From positions 1 to 64,000 of the forward strand of contig JAGWUI010000004.1 in assembly GCA_028868515.1 (NCBI GenBank): a stretch of DNA of 64,000 nucleotides. Direction: 5' to 3'. The position numbers and the translations under genes are program-made. Origin of the DNA: Gammaproteobacteria bacterium (GTDB lineage: Bacteria; Pseudomonadota; Gammaproteobacteria; Pseudomonadales; Moraxellaceae). Of this stretch, positions 26,451-35,360 are shown one piece after another (positions within the stretch are counted from its first letter, which is position 1; each line of letters opens with the position of its first letter). A model generated the notes under the pieces. That model saw only the letters and a program-made list of their open reading frames with translations, did no database searches and had not been told where the DNA came from.

Positions 26451-26975
26451 ATGAGTTCAATGGCGAATTGGGGTAAGCATTTTCTTCGTTCGGGTCGTCC
26501 GCAACAGCCATCGATGGTTTGGCGATTGCAGCATGGTTTTATCTTTGTTGTGATGAATAAGTTGATTGGTTTATCAATTCCTTTTGTTCGGCGTAATCGC
26601 TTTCGTGTCGTGGAGTTACGGACAGGTTATTTGAAGGCGGAGATTGCGTTAAAGGGAAATAAAAACCACATTGGGACGATGTATGCAGGTGCGATGTTTT
26701 TGCTGGCTGAAGTGCCTGGTGGCATTGTTGCGCTGTTTGAGTTTGGATCGGGTTATTTTCCGATTTTGAAAGAGTTGACGATGCGTTATCTGTTGCCTGC
26801 AACGTCTGATTTGACGATTGAGGTTTCATTGACTCAGGCGGAGTTGGATGCGATTAAACAAGCAGCAGATGAGAAGGGTAAGAGTGATTTTACGCTGACG
26901 CTGGATTTGAAAGATGAGAAAGGTCAAGTGGTTGCGCAGTCGGTGGCGTTGTATCAGTTGCGGGTGAAGAAGTGA
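26451..26975 (+). CDS. DUF4442 hotdog-fold protein (thioesterase-like)
   Basis: The 174-residue protein fits DUF4442: FVRRNRFRVVELRTGYLKAEIALKGNKNHIGTMYAGAMFLLAEVPGGIVALF is the hotdog helix-and-sheet block (N-H-x-G-T-M-Y-A-G), resembling acyl-CoA thioesterase-like proteins. Activity on acyl-CoA is inference from the fold. ATG at 26451 follows GAAGGTG by about seven bases; an open extension upstream overlaps the preceding terminator and is unlikely to be translated. Confidence 0.8.
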   Translation: MSSMANWGKHFLRSGRPQQPSMVWRLQHGFIFVVMNKLIGLSIPFVRRNRFRVVELRTGYLKAEIALKGNKNHIGTMYAGAMFLLAEVPGGIVALFEFGSGYFPILKELTMRYLLPATSDLTIEVSLTQAELDAIKQAADEKGKSDFTLTLDLKDEKGQVVAQSVALYQLRVKK

Positions 26976-27015
26976 GGTGGTTATGATTTGAATTGATTGT
27001 ATTTAGGTTTAGGTA

Positions 27016-27045
27016 TTGCAGAAATATACGCCTAAGACGTACAAT
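27016..27045 (+). promoter_or_regulatory. Promoter for the toxin-antitoxin pair
   Basis: TTGCAG, 18 bases, TACAAT, 48 bases before the toxin's probable TTG start. The spacer contains TACGCCTAAGACGTA, an imperfect dyad (TACG/CGTA) that could be the antitoxin operator. Confidence 0.5.
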
Positions 27046-27092
27046 AATTCTATTCTAATATTAAAATGATACCTATAAAGGAGAGTTGTTTT

Positions 27093-27410
27093 TTGAGTTT
27101 CCTTACCATCGCCGAAACGACCAATTTCACTAAAATCTGGCGTCATTATTTAACACAAGAAGAATATGATCAATTTAAAGTCTATATCGCACAACACTCA
27201 GAAGCAGGGGATGTGATACAAGGATCAAATGGATTACGCAAAGTCCGATGGTCTACAGGAAGTAAAGGAAAATCTGGTGGTGTAAGGGTGATTTACATTA
27301 ATCAGAAAAGCGATGGAACATTATGGTTAGTAACGATTTATACGAAAAGTAAAGATGCAACTTTGAAAACTTCGACTTTGAATAAGTTGAATAAAGGTGA
27401 AGCCAGATAG
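27093..27410 (+). CDS. RelE/HigB-type toxin of a type II toxin-antitoxin system
   Basis: About 105 residues with the toxin core QGSNGLRKVRWSTGSKGKSGGVRVIYI and WLVTIYTKSKDATL, the pattern of PF06296-type RelE/HigB mRNA interferases that cut translated mRNA at the ribosome. Start choice: GGAG at 27080-27083 is 9 bases before TTG at 27093 (LSFLTIAETTNF, the usual family start), while ATG at 27066 has no ribosome-binding site. The antitoxin follows 65 bases later, so toxin-first order as in HigBA. Confidence 0.85.
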   Translation: MSFLTIAETTNFTKIWRHYLTQEEYDQFKVYIAQHSEAGDVIQGSNGLRKVRWSTGSKGKSGGVRVIYINQKSDGTLWLVTIYTKSKDATLKTSTLNKLNKGEAR

Positions 27411-27475
27411 TAAAGCAGTAAAGAAAGTCTATTCGATATGCACTAGATTATTTACTGAATACCGAGGAGGTTAAT

Positions 27476-27787
27476 ATGGTACTTACAGCAAACGAGTTAA
27501 AAGAGTTTGAAAAAGGGCGTGATATTGATGCGGAAATACTACAAGGCATTGAAGAAATGCGTAGTGGTGTTGCTGCGGTAGTACATCATGTTCAAATTCC
27601 CGATGTCGTCGCTGCTCGCCAAAAAACAGGTTTAACACAGTCTTCTTTTGCAGCTCTTTTAGGTGTATCTAAAAGAACTTTGCAAGAGTGGGAGCAAGCG
27701 AGAAAAACACCGAGCAAAGCAGCGCAATCGTTGATCAAAATAGCGATTAAACACCCTGAAATATTGCGTGAATTACAAGCTACTTAA
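27476..27787 (+). CDS. HTH antitoxin (NadS/HigA type)
   Basis: The 103-residue protein has a C-terminal XRE helix-turn-helix: VVAARQKTGLTQSSFAALLGVSKRTLQEWEQARKTPSKAAQSLI. The N-terminal 45 residues would neutralise the toxin. GAGGAGG precedes the ATG, far stronger than the toxin's start, which fits antitoxin overproduction. It probably represses the operon through the upstream dyad. Confidence 0.88.
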   Translation: MVLTANELKEFEKGRDIDAEILQGIEEMRSGVAAVVHHVQIPDVVAARQKTGLTQSSFAALLGVSKRTLQEWEQARKTPSKAAQSLIKIAIKHPEILRELQAT

Positions 27788-27860
27788 GCTGTTGTTGTGG
27801 TAAAAAGTTGCTGATTTATTTGATAATATTAAAGAATGGATTTTATAGAGAATTAGAAGA

Positions 27861-28856
27861 ATGAATTTTAAAGAAATGAAAGTTGAAGTAGATCGTTTAC
27901 TTTCGGCTGGTCATAGTAAGTATGACGTATTCAATCGTATGTCTGGCAAAGGTGTTACAGATGAGAAACTGGCATTCATCATTGCGTTGTATGCTGATCC
28001 ACGACGAGTAGCCGTCAATAGGATTTGGATAAAAATTTTATTAACAGTGATTGTTATACAAGCTGTTTCCAGTTTTTTTGTTGGTTTAGGTCAAGGCATA
28101 AACTCTCATTCTGATGTGGCTTGGTTATGGGGAGTGGGTGGCGCATTTTTGCCACTAGCTTGCTGCTTTAATATTTATAAGAATCAAGTTGTAGGCTATA
28201 ACATATATTTCGTAACCCTAATGTTGTGCTTAAAAGGGGCAATGGATATTGCTAAAACTTCGCCAATCTCTGCATTGATTGCTGTTGGATTTATTTTGGG
28301 TATCGGAGGCTATACTTGGTTCGTTAAACAAAGGGTTTTTCCTGATTTTGTTTTTACTAAAGTAAAGAAGGTAAATGGTTTTTATACGTTTACTGATTGG
28401 CAAACAAATAAAGAACCTTTCTCAGAGGAAAATACTAGCAAAATACCCTCAAGCGAAAACTCAAGAATTAGAAAGAGTAGTATTTGGGTCATACTTTCTC
28501 TAATTATCTATATTTTATCTTTAGCATTTATTCTTACTAGTTTTAGCCCTCAGCTTGATCGACATTGGGTCTTTGATTTAGAAATCGCGGTTCATTGTGC
28601 GGCGATCATCTGCATTTTATTTTACATTTTTAATTACCGTCCTAGTTCTTTGTTGATTTTATTTAAGATGTTTTTAGTTTTATTGATTGCAGTTGATGTC
28701 GTTTGGTGGTCACGATATTCTCATTTTCTTGATGGTAATATTTTTGATGCTGGTCATATCGTAGTATTCTTGACATTAGCCATTATTTTTTGTCTAACAA
28801 CAGCTCCTGCATGGTATATATGCTTTCGATTTGCATATCCTAATAACATTAAATAA
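27861..28856 (+). CDS. Hypothetical multi-pass membrane protein
   Basis: The 331-residue protein has a short soluble N-terminus (MNFKEMKVEVDRLLSAGHSKYDVFNRMSGKGVTDEKLAFIIA begins it) and about eight hydrophobic segments in two groups of four, separated by a charged loop near residues 165-205 (KVKKVNGFYTFTDWQTNKEP). The N-terminal segment reads like a small helical domain, and I recall similar proteins in Acinetobacter without a function. It follows the antitoxin by 73 bases on the same strand; low GC suggests it belongs to the same acquired patch. Confidence 0.65.
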   Translation: MNFKEMKVEVDRLLSAGHSKYDVFNRMSGKGVTDEKLAFIIALYADPRRVAVNRIWIKILLTVIVIQAVSSFFVGLGQGINSHSDVAWLWGVGGAFLPLACCFNIYKNQVVGYNIYFVTLMLCLKGAMDIAKTSPISALIAVGFILGIGGYTWFVKQRVFPDFVFTKVKKVNGFYTFTDWQTNKEPFSEENTSKIPSSENSRIRKSSIWVILSLIIYILSLAFILTSFSPQLDRHWVFDLEIAVHCAAIICILFYIFNYRPSSLLILFKMFLVLLIAVDVVWWSRYSHFLDGNIFDAGHIVVFLTLAIIFCLTTAPAWYICFRFAYPNNIK

Positions 28857-28880
28857 AAACAAGGTGCGCAAAAGCGCACC
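28851..28880 (-). terminator. Intrinsic terminator of ygfZ
   Basis: GGTGCGC and GCGCACC form a 7-bp stem with an AAAA loop; on the minus strand a T-rich tract follows. It lies in the 30-base gap between convergent genes and may act in both directions. Confidence 0.75.
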
Positions 28881-28886
28881 GAAGAT

Positions 28887-29624
28887 TTAAGTAGTCACCC
28901 GTCCAACTTCCCCATTCAACGCCTCAGGTAATGGCAAAACCACTAAGCCTGATTCTGCCAAAGATTCAGGTTTCGCCACCACCAATGCTTCCCAGCCTTC
29001 ATTAGCTTCCACAACATTCACAATATCTACATTTGACGCAAAGGTCTGACCGACTTGAGGCAGCGTGCCTGTGCCTTGTACACGATGCAGCCACGCTTTA
29101 GGCTTTGCACGGAAATAGAGACGAGCAACGATTTCCTGACCGAGATAACATCCCTTGTCGTAATCTACTCCAGCGCGTTGGTGAAGGCGTAACTCTTGTG
29201 GCTGGAACAGTCCTGCATTTGCAGCAGTAATCCATGCTGCACCTTGCGCAATCGCAGCCTGTTGCCATTCCGCCATGGTTGTTGTGCTTTCGTTGATTTG
29301 GAAGTCGGCTGAGTTGTTATTGATAACTGGATAAATGACTTGTGCGTTTGATGCCGTCATTTTAGAAAAAGCGCCGTATTTACGAATATGTGCTTTAAAA
29401 CTATCCAGTAAATCGGTAGAAATGATTACGTCAAATTGTTCAGCGCTCTGGCGTGTCAACCACAGACCAAATGCAATACGACCTTTCAAGTCACAAATGG
29501 CAGTTGGGCGATGTTCATCATCACGGATTGTGGTGACATCGACTGTTACTTGACCTTGTAGAAATTTTTCAGTATCTACTCCTTTGAGCGTGAGTGTGCT
29601 GAAAGAAAGAGGGAGTGTAGACAT
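28887..29624 (-). CDS. ygfZ: Folate-binding YgfZ, iron-sulfur cluster assembly/repair factor
   Basis: YgfZ binds tetrahydrofolate and supports maintenance of iron-sulfur enzymes such as MiaB. The 245-residue protein has the family signature DKGCYLGQEIVAR with Cys159 and the GCV-T-like folate fold (LQGQVTVDVTTI, FDVIISTDLLDSF). It is shorter than E. coli YgfZ (about 326) mostly in the C-terminal barrel. Monocistronic, convergent with the membrane-protein gene. Confidence 0.92.
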   Translation of the reverse strand: MSTLPLSFSTLTLKGVDTEKFLQGQVTVDVTTIRDDEHRPTAICDLKGRIAFGLWLTRQSAEQFDVIISTDLLDSFKAHIRKYGAFSKMTASNAQVIYPVINNNSADFQINESTTTMAEWQQAAIAQGAAWITAANAGLFQPQELRLHQRAGVDYDKGCYLGQEIVARLYFRAKPKAWLHRVQGTGTLPQVGQTFASNVDIVNVVEANEGWEALVVAKPESLAESGLVVLPLPEALNGEVGRVTT

Positions 29625-29849
29625 GAGAAACCTTCCGCTGAACTAAAGATGTATGACTGTTTATGTTGATGAACATTATCCGTTATTTATAAGGTCTACG
29701 GTGTATAAGACAAGTCAAAAGAGACTCATTTTATGCGTTATTTTGTCGATGTGACTCGCCATGTCAACAAGCAGTGTTGTGGCAATGTTACACTTGAGCC
29801 CATTTTATGATTTTCCCGTTATGATGATTGACCTTCTTAAGATCTGATT

Positions 29850-31133
29850 ATGTCGATGAACCCCTCCGAGAAAACTTTAACTTCAACATGCTTAGACCAG
29901 AAGTGTACTGTTGCGATTATTGGTGCTGGCCCAGCGGGATTGATGGCGGCTGAAAGCATTGCTGCTGCTGGTCATTCGGTCATCATTTTTGAGCAAAAGC
30001 CTTCGGTTGGACGTAAGTTTCTGATGGCTGGGAAGGGTGGGCTTAATATCAGTCATAGTGAACCTTTTGAAGATTTCGTGCAGCGCTATGACCAGCCAGA
30101 TTGGCTTAAACCCATGTTGCAAGCATTTCCTCCGAGCGATTTGCGTGCATGGGTGGAAGGGCTTGGCATTGATACGTTTATTGGTTCGTCGGGTCGCGTT
30201 TTTCCTGCCGAGATGAAAGCTGCACCTTTGTTACGCGCGTGGGTTGCACGGCTGAAAGAGAGTGGCGTTGTGTTTCGCTTGCGTCATCATTGGCAAGGGT
30301 TGAATAAGGACAAGCTATGGCAGTTCCATACGCCAGATGGTGAGCAGTTGTATTCATTTGATGCGGTTGTTTTGGCGTTGGGCGGAGCGAGTTGGGCACG
30401 TTTAGGATCTGATGGTGCATGGTTACCTTGGCTGACGGAGCGCCATGTGGTCACGACGGATTTTAAGCCATCTAATGGCGGTTTTATTGTTCAGTTTAGC
30501 CCCTTCATGCAGGCGCTTGCAGGTGAGCCTGTGAAGTCTATTGTGGCATCAACGACCGCGCCGTCTTCAAATCAAATTGTGCAAAAATCGGGTGATCTTA
30601 TTATCACCGAACAAGGCGTAGAGGGTGGTGTAATTTATGCGTTGTCGCGTCCTTTACGCGAGTCCATTCAACAAAATGGACATGCGCAACTGATGCTGGA
30701 TTTGATGCCAGATCGTACAGAGGCACAACTGAGCGAGCTATTATCCAAACCTATTGGTAAGTTGACACTCGCGCGATTCTGGCGACGACAAATTGGTTTA
30801 GATGGTGTAAAAGCAGCACTCGTTCGAGATCAAGTGCCGAGACAATTGTGGGTGGATGGTCAGGCAATTGCTCATGCGATTAAAAATCTGACGATTAATA
30901 TTCAAGGTATGCGTCCGATTGATGAAGCCATAAGTACGGTTGGTGGTGTCAGTCGATTAGCCGTAGATGATAGCTTGATGCTCAAGCAATGGTGTGGCGT
31001 GTTTTGTACTGGGGAAATGCTCGATTGGGATGCACCAACAGGCGGTTATTTGCTGACGGCTTGCTTCGCCAGTGGGCGCTGGGTGGGCGTTGGGGTGAAT
31101 GATTGGCTGGCACATCATGCAAACCAATCATAA
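29850..31133 (+). CDS. HI0933/BaiN-type NAD(P)/FAD-dependent oxidoreductase (TIGR03862 group)
   Basis: The 427-residue flavoprotein has an FAD-binding GAGPAG at residues 25-30, the family block GRKFLMAGKGGLNISHSEP, SSGRVFPAEMKAAPLLRAW and the end motif GEMLDWDAPTGGYLLTACFASGRW. These define the HI0933/YhiN family; TIGR03862 is a proteobacterial subgroup. The substrate is unknown. Transcribed alone; convergent with copB 14 bases away. Confidence 0.9.
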   Translation: MSMNPSEKTLTSTCLDQKCTVAIIGAGPAGLMAAESIAAAGHSVIIFEQKPSVGRKFLMAGKGGLNISHSEPFEDFVQRYDQPDWLKPMLQAFPPSDLRAWVEGLGIDTFIGSSGRVFPAEMKAAPLLRAWVARLKESGVVFRLRHHWQGLNKDKLWQFHTPDGEQLYSFDAVVLALGGASWARLGSDGAWLPWLTERHVVTTDFKPSNGGFIVQFSPFMQALAGEPVKSIVASTTAPSSNQIVQKSGDLIITEQGVEGGVIYALSRPLRESIQQNGHAQLMLDLMPDRTEAQLSELLSKPIGKLTLARFWRRQIGLDGVKAALVRDQVPRQLWVDGQAIAHAIKNLTINIQGMRPIDEAISTVGGVSRLAVDDSLMLKQWCGVFCTGEMLDWDAPTGGYLLTACFASGRWVGVGVNDWLAHHANQS

Positions 31134-31147
31134 GTATTGAAGATATC

Positions 31148-32254
31148 TTAGAACCAGAACATGACGCCTGCGATTGCGAGCGATTGATCAGAACTCTGAT
31201 GAGCTGCGTTCATTAAATCTGCGGTTTTTCCATAGTGATGATTATTTTCAAAACCAAGATATGGCGCAAATTGTCGGTTGATTTCATAACGTAGACGTAA
31301 GCTCGATTGAACTTGGCTGAGTCCTTCGCCGATGTCATTTGACAGATCATTTTTGCTATAGAGACTCATTTCAATACGAGGCTGCAAGATCAATCGCTGC
31401 GTAATTCGCCAATCATATTCGCCAGTGAATCTAAGCTCCGTTTGACTCTGATCACGCACATAGAGTGTGGCATCTAAGTCAAACCAATATGGCGCAATGC
31501 CATTGATGCCGAATGCTGCCCAAGTTCGATTATTCTCATAGCCACTGTCTTGGCGTATCCCAAGTTCAGTGTTCCAAAATGTACCCAGCGGCCTACGCCA
31601 GAGTAGTTCGGTTCGAGCATCGCTGATGCTTTCATGGCTATTTTGATTCGCCACCGTGCCTTCAGCCTTTAAGACAGCCCGATTCCAGTCGTCGCCCCAC
31701 CAGCCTTCAATGTCATAGACGCCTTGATTGTTGTCATGGCTATGTTGCCATTCGAGTCGTTTGACTGCGAGAGACATTAGCGGATCATTGCCCATCATCA
31801 TTGGGGGATGAATTGGTCCAAAATCTCGACCTTGAGAATAATCTGAACTGCGCGCATCGACAGGCATTGAATCGTGCACATGATCCATCATCATGTCATT
31901 CATAGGCATCGACATGTGATGCATGTCGTGATGTGTCATGTCAGACATCGGCATGTTTTTTGTTTCTGTAGCTTTCATATCCATCGTGTGATGATCTGGT
32001 GATGTATTTGCCGCATGAGTCATAGACGTATCGTCGTCCATCTGCATTGATGTTTCTGTTTGCGCAATGCTTTGTGTGGCGTGTTTGGCTGGTTTCGCAA
32101 GAGGATGCTTTGCTTTGGTTTTTTGCAGAGGAGCTTTTTTTGCAGGCATCGACATATCCATGTCTGACATCCCACTCATGTCCATACTCCATGCGGGTGC
32201 ATTGAGTAATAAGGCGGCGAGTAGGGCATATGATCGTTGTTTATAATGCTTCAT
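31148..32254 (-). CDS. copB: Copper resistance protein B, outer-membrane (PcoB/CopB family)
   Basis: The 368-residue protein has a signal peptide ending LLLNAPAWS, a Met/His-rich first half (MDMSGMSDMDMSMPAKK and repeated H/M clusters to about residue 135) typical for copper binding, and a C-terminal beta-barrel part with WGDDWNRAVLKAEG, TELLWRRPLGTFWNTELGIRQD and YLGFENNHHYGKTADL. CopB lets periplasmic copper be sequestered or exported at the outer membrane. The gene follows copA by two bases in the minus-strand copper operon. Confidence 0.94.
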   Translation of the reverse strand: MKHYKQRSYALLAALLLNAPAWSMDMSGMSDMDMSMPAKKAPLQKTKAKHPLAKPAKHATQSIAQTETSMQMDDDTSMTHAANTSPDHHTMDMKATETKNMPMSDMTHHDMHHMSMPMNDMMMDHVHDSMPVDARSSDYSQGRDFGPIHPPMMMGNDPLMSLAVKRLEWQHSHDNNQGVYDIEGWWGDDWNRAVLKAEGTVANQNSHESISDARTELLWRRPLGTFWNTELGIRQDSGYENNRTWAAFGINGIAPYWFDLDATLYVRDQSQTELRFTGEYDWRITQRLILQPRIEMSLYSKNDLSNDIGEGLSQVQSSLRLRYEINRQFAPYLGFENNHHYGKTADLMNAAHQSSDQSLAIAGVMFWF

Positions 32255-32256
32255 TA

Positions 32257-33909
32257 TTAGTCCACCACCACTTCACGGAACATGCCTGATTCCATGTGAT
32301 ACATCAGATGACAATGCCAAGCCCAGCGTCCAGCTTCGCCAGTAACATCAAAAGAAACTTTCTGTGCGGGTTGCACTAGGAACGTATGTTTTCTGACTTG
32401 GAAATCACCATCTGGTGTACGCACATCACTCCACATCCCATGTAGATGCATTGGATGTGTCATCATCGTGTCATTGACCAGCGAGATGCGGACGCGCTCA
32501 TTTTTTGCAATACGTACAGGCTTGGATTCTTTAAATGTTAATCCGTCAAAGCCCCAAATGTAGCGCTCCATGTTCCCTGTGAGATGCATTTCAATCTCAC
32601 GTGTTGGTTCGCGTTGTTCGCTTTTAATCGAGTCGATGGAGTGCAAATCGGCATAAGTAAGCACTCGTCGTCCGTTATTTCTAAGATTGATCCCAGCATC
32701 ATCGAGGTTAGTGCGTGGCATATCCACACGATTATCTGTACTCATGTTGTATTCAGTATTTGCATGACGCGCCATGGCTTTTCCTGACATATCACCCATC
32801 ATATCTGCCATCGTGAGCCACTGGATTTTATCTAGTGCTGGAATTTCTGCTTTAAGTCCTGTGCGTACAGCGAGCGTGCCACAGGCATAGCCAGAGCGAT
32901 CAATATTTTGTGCAAAGATGGTATAGGCATCCTCAATCGGCTCAACCAAAACATCATAGGTTTCGGCAACGCCTATACGAAATTCATCGACAGTCACAGG
33001 CTCAACCATTTGTCCATCACTGGAAATCACAGTCAATTTCAATCCAGGAATACGCACATCAAAAATGGTTTGTGCACTGCCATTGATAAAACGCAAACGT
33101 ACTTTATCTCCGCGCTTAAAAAGCCCAGTCCAGTTCGATGTTGGATTAATGCCGTTCATGAGATAAGTATAGGTGTGTGCGGAAAGGTCGGTGTAGTCAG
33201 TCGGCATCATCCGCATTTGATTCCACATTTTTCGTGCTTGAATTGCACTTTTCCAGCCCTGAGTTTTTACATCTTGCATCAATTGCATTGCTGTGGGTTG
33301 CTGATAATTATCGAAGCCCGATTGTGCTTTGAGCTGCGCGAGGAGGCGCATTGGATCTTTGTCTGTCCAGTCCGAGAGCATCACGACATAATCTTGATCA
33401 GCCTTGATGGTTTCACCTTCACGCGGTTCGATGATAATCGCCCCCATCATGCCAGTTTGCTCTTGAAAGCCTGAATGCGAGTGATACCAATATGTGCCAC
33501 TTTGCTTAATCGGAAATTGATAGGTAAAGGTTTGCCCAGCATCAATACCCGAAAAACTAATACCAGACACACCATCCATTTGAAATGGTAATAACAGACC
33601 ATGCCAATGAATCGATGTTTGTTCTTTCAGGCGATTGGTCACGCGAATGGTGACAGTTTCGCCTTCTTTGAAATAAAGCGTCGGGGCAGGAAGACTGCCA
33701 TTGATTACGGTTGCAAGTCGAGGAGTTCCTGTGTAATTCACCCAAGCCTCATCGACTGTGAGGTCAAAAGCGTTGCCTTTTAGTTTTGGGGCTTGACCTG
33801 TTAATGCTGAGTTTCTAGAAGGTTTTGCAAAAGCTCCTGTATTTACGGCTAAACCCGCAATCGCTAATCCTTGAACAAACTGTCGTCTGGATAAGTGTAA
33901 TTTATTCAT
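32257..33909 (-). CDS. copA: Copper resistance multicopper oxidase CopA (PcoA)
   Basis: The 550-residue periplasmic oxidase has a Tat signal (SRRQFVQG then a hydrophobic run to GAFA) and the copper ligand blocks IHWHG, WYHSHSGFQEQ, HPMHLHGMW and WHCHLMYHMESGM, forming T1 and the T2/T3 trinuclear site. A Met-rich loop lies near residue 370. It oxidises Cu(I) to less toxic Cu(II). ATG at 33909 gives MNKLHLSRRQF; it overlaps the end of the cytochrome gene by eight bases, implying translational coupling. Confidence 0.95.
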   Translation of the reverse strand: MNKLHLSRRQFVQGLAIAGLAVNTGAFAKPSRNSALTGQAPKLKGNAFDLTVDEAWVNYTGTPRLATVINGSLPAPTLYFKEGETVTIRVTNRLKEQTSIHWHGLLLPFQMDGVSGISFSGIDAGQTFTYQFPIKQSGTYWYHSHSGFQEQTGMMGAIIIEPREGETIKADQDYVVMLSDWTDKDPMRLLAQLKAQSGFDNYQQPTAMQLMQDVKTQGWKSAIQARKMWNQMRMMPTDYTDLSAHTYTYLMNGINPTSNWTGLFKRGDKVRLRFINGSAQTIFDVRIPGLKLTVISSDGQMVEPVTVDEFRIGVAETYDVLVEPIEDAYTIFAQNIDRSGYACGTLAVRTGLKAEIPALDKIQWLTMADMMGDMSGKAMARHANTEYNMSTDNRVDMPRTNLDDAGINLRNNGRRVLTYADLHSIDSIKSEQREPTREIEMHLTGNMERYIWGFDGLTFKESKPVRIAKNERVRISLVNDTMMTHPMHLHGMWSDVRTPDGDFQVRKHTFLVQPAQKVSFDVTGEAGRWAWHCHLMYHMESGMFREVVVD

Positions 33910-34489
33910 GATGCTCACCATGGCTATGCGGCATCTGAGAGTCATTTGACATGTTCATATCCATATCTTCATCAGGCGGCGCTTTAGCCACCATCTCGTT
34001 ATATTGTTGTGGTGTCATCTTCGGTAGCTTTTGCAGAAACGCAACCATACTCCAAATCGTTGCATCATCATGACTTGCACCCCATGCGGGCATTGCGCTC
34101 ATTTTGATACCATGTTTAATAACCCAAAATGCATCTTTTGGATCTAGTTGTATTTGAGAGAGATTTGGCGGTTGTGGGTACATTCCGCTTCTGACTTCTG
34201 AGTCTTTCATGCTGGGAGTCAGATGACAGCTTGTACACATTGCAGCGTATTGCCCCGCACCCTTGAGAATCAGTTGCGGATCTTCAAGATTGGGTACGCT
34301 AATATCTTTTGCACGACGATGAATGGATTGATCGCGTAAGGTCTGGATGAGCGTAAATACTGGTTTGGTATGATGGTCATCAGCGCCAATATTATAAACT
34401 CCTGAATAAACAAACAGCCCTGCACCAGCCGCAACAACGATACTGCTGGCAAAGAAGGCAAAGAGATACGGTTTCACGATATGTTTCAT
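33902..34489 (-). CDS. Membrane-anchored c-type cytochrome of the copper cluster
   Basis: The 195-residue protein has an N-terminal signal-anchor (about residues 7-28), one haem-binding CTSCH (Cys85, Cys88, His89), candidate axial Met residues in GIKMSAMPAWG and a Met/His-rich C-terminus (DMDMNMSNDSQMPHSHGEHHE). It probably faces the periplasm and passes electrons to or from copper proteins such as CopA; inference from context. Start at ATG 34489 with AGGGGC upstream. Overlaps copA. Confidence 0.85.
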   Translation of the reverse strand: MKHIVKPYLFAFFASSIVVAAGAGLFVYSGVYNIGADDHHTKPVFTLIQTLRDQSIHRRAKDISVPNLEDPQLILKGAGQYAAMCTSCHLTPSMKDSEVRSGMYPQPPNLSQIQLDPKDAFWVIKHGIKMSAMPAWGASHDDATIWSMVAFLQKLPKMTPQQYNEMVAKAPPDEDMDMNMSNDSQMPHSHGEHHE

Positions 34490-34565
34490 GAAGATGCCCC
34501 TGCGATATATTGTTATTTGTGAAAGTAGACAGCCCACCTCATTGAGGTGAGCTGTTTATTACTTT

Positions 34566-34829
34566 TTAAGGTTGAGTTGCAGGCATTTTCATATCTGAGT
34601 GATCCATAGGCATGGTATGCGTATGGTCTTTTGTATCACTCATTGGCATTTTGCTGTGATCCATGTCCTGTTGTGAGGATTTGTTCTCATCGCAACACTT
34701 CATTTTCTTTTCACAACATTCTTTTTTGACTTTGTCTTTGCAACAGCAACAGTCCATTGTAGCGGCAAGGCTAGGAACTGTAATACCAAGCAAAATAGCA
34801 GACACGACTAATGATTTTAAGTTCATCAT
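34566..34829 (-). CDS. Small periplasmic Cys/Met/His-rich metal-binding protein
   Basis: An 87-residue protein with a signal peptide (about residues 1-23, PSLAAT), eight cysteines in three groups at residues 27-30, 38-39 and 45-46, then a Met/His-rich tail (HSKMPMSDTKDHTHTMPMDHSDMKMP). The composition indicates Cu(I) binding. AAAAGGTG precedes the double ATG. It lies in the copper operon between a CopL/DUF2946-like gene and the cytochrome. I do not recognise a named family. Confidence 0.75.
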   Translation of the reverse strand: MMNLKSLVVSAILLGITVPSLAATMDCCCCKDKVKKECCEKKMKCCDENKSSQQDMDHSKMPMSDTKDHTHTMPMDHSDMKMPATQP

Positions 34830-34875
34830 GATGACACCTTTTAATAAAGTAAATGAATAAAAAATTTAAACAAAA

Positions 34876-35247
34876 TTACAAGGTGTATCGAGGAGGTGGG
34901 TCGGGTAAAGCGAAGTAGCCGTCGTTGATTTGACGGGTGTAAGCCGATAATGCCTGTATCACATTTAGCTCAACGCGTAATTCAATCATCGTTAGATTGG
35001 CTGATTTGAGTTCAAGCCCCAAACAGGCATAATGATTTCCACAACTATTCTTGCTCTGATCCACAGGCGACTTAAATTCTGGGCTAGATGTTTGGACATC
35101 TCCCATCATTTCTGCGCAGTGTGCGCTCATTGCGGGTATGTTATTCATCGGAGTCTCAGTCACCATTGCAATGCTTCTTGTGGTGATACTTAGACTAACC
35201 AAGATCAGAATAAAAACTCGCAGCGCCAAGAAAGAAAAGTTGCTCAT
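34876..35247 (-). CDS. CopL/DUF2946-like small exported protein
   Basis: A 123-residue protein with a signal peptide (about residues 1-28), a His/Cys/Met-bearing middle (MSAHCAEMMGD, KNSCGNHYACLG) and a short Pro-rich end (PDPPPRYTL). The size, motif spacing and PPP-type terminus resemble CopL/DUF2946 proteins found at the head of copper operons, but similarity is weak. It is the first gene of the cop group after a 113-base gap that should hold the promoter. Confidence 0.5.
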   Translation of the reverse strand: MSNFSFLALRVFILILVSLSITTRSIAMVTETPMNNIPAMSAHCAEMMGDVQTSSPEFKSPVDQSKNSCGNHYACLGLELKSANLTMIELRVELNVIQALSAYTRQINDGYFALPDPPPRYTL

Positions 35248-35360
35248 AAGTTTTGAGTATGTTTCCTTGTGCTGAAAAATACAATAAACCAGTGCATCGA
35301 TTATTGTGACGTATTGTTTGAGTGCTCAATCATCGCGTGATAACTAAGCACTTTTCAGTG

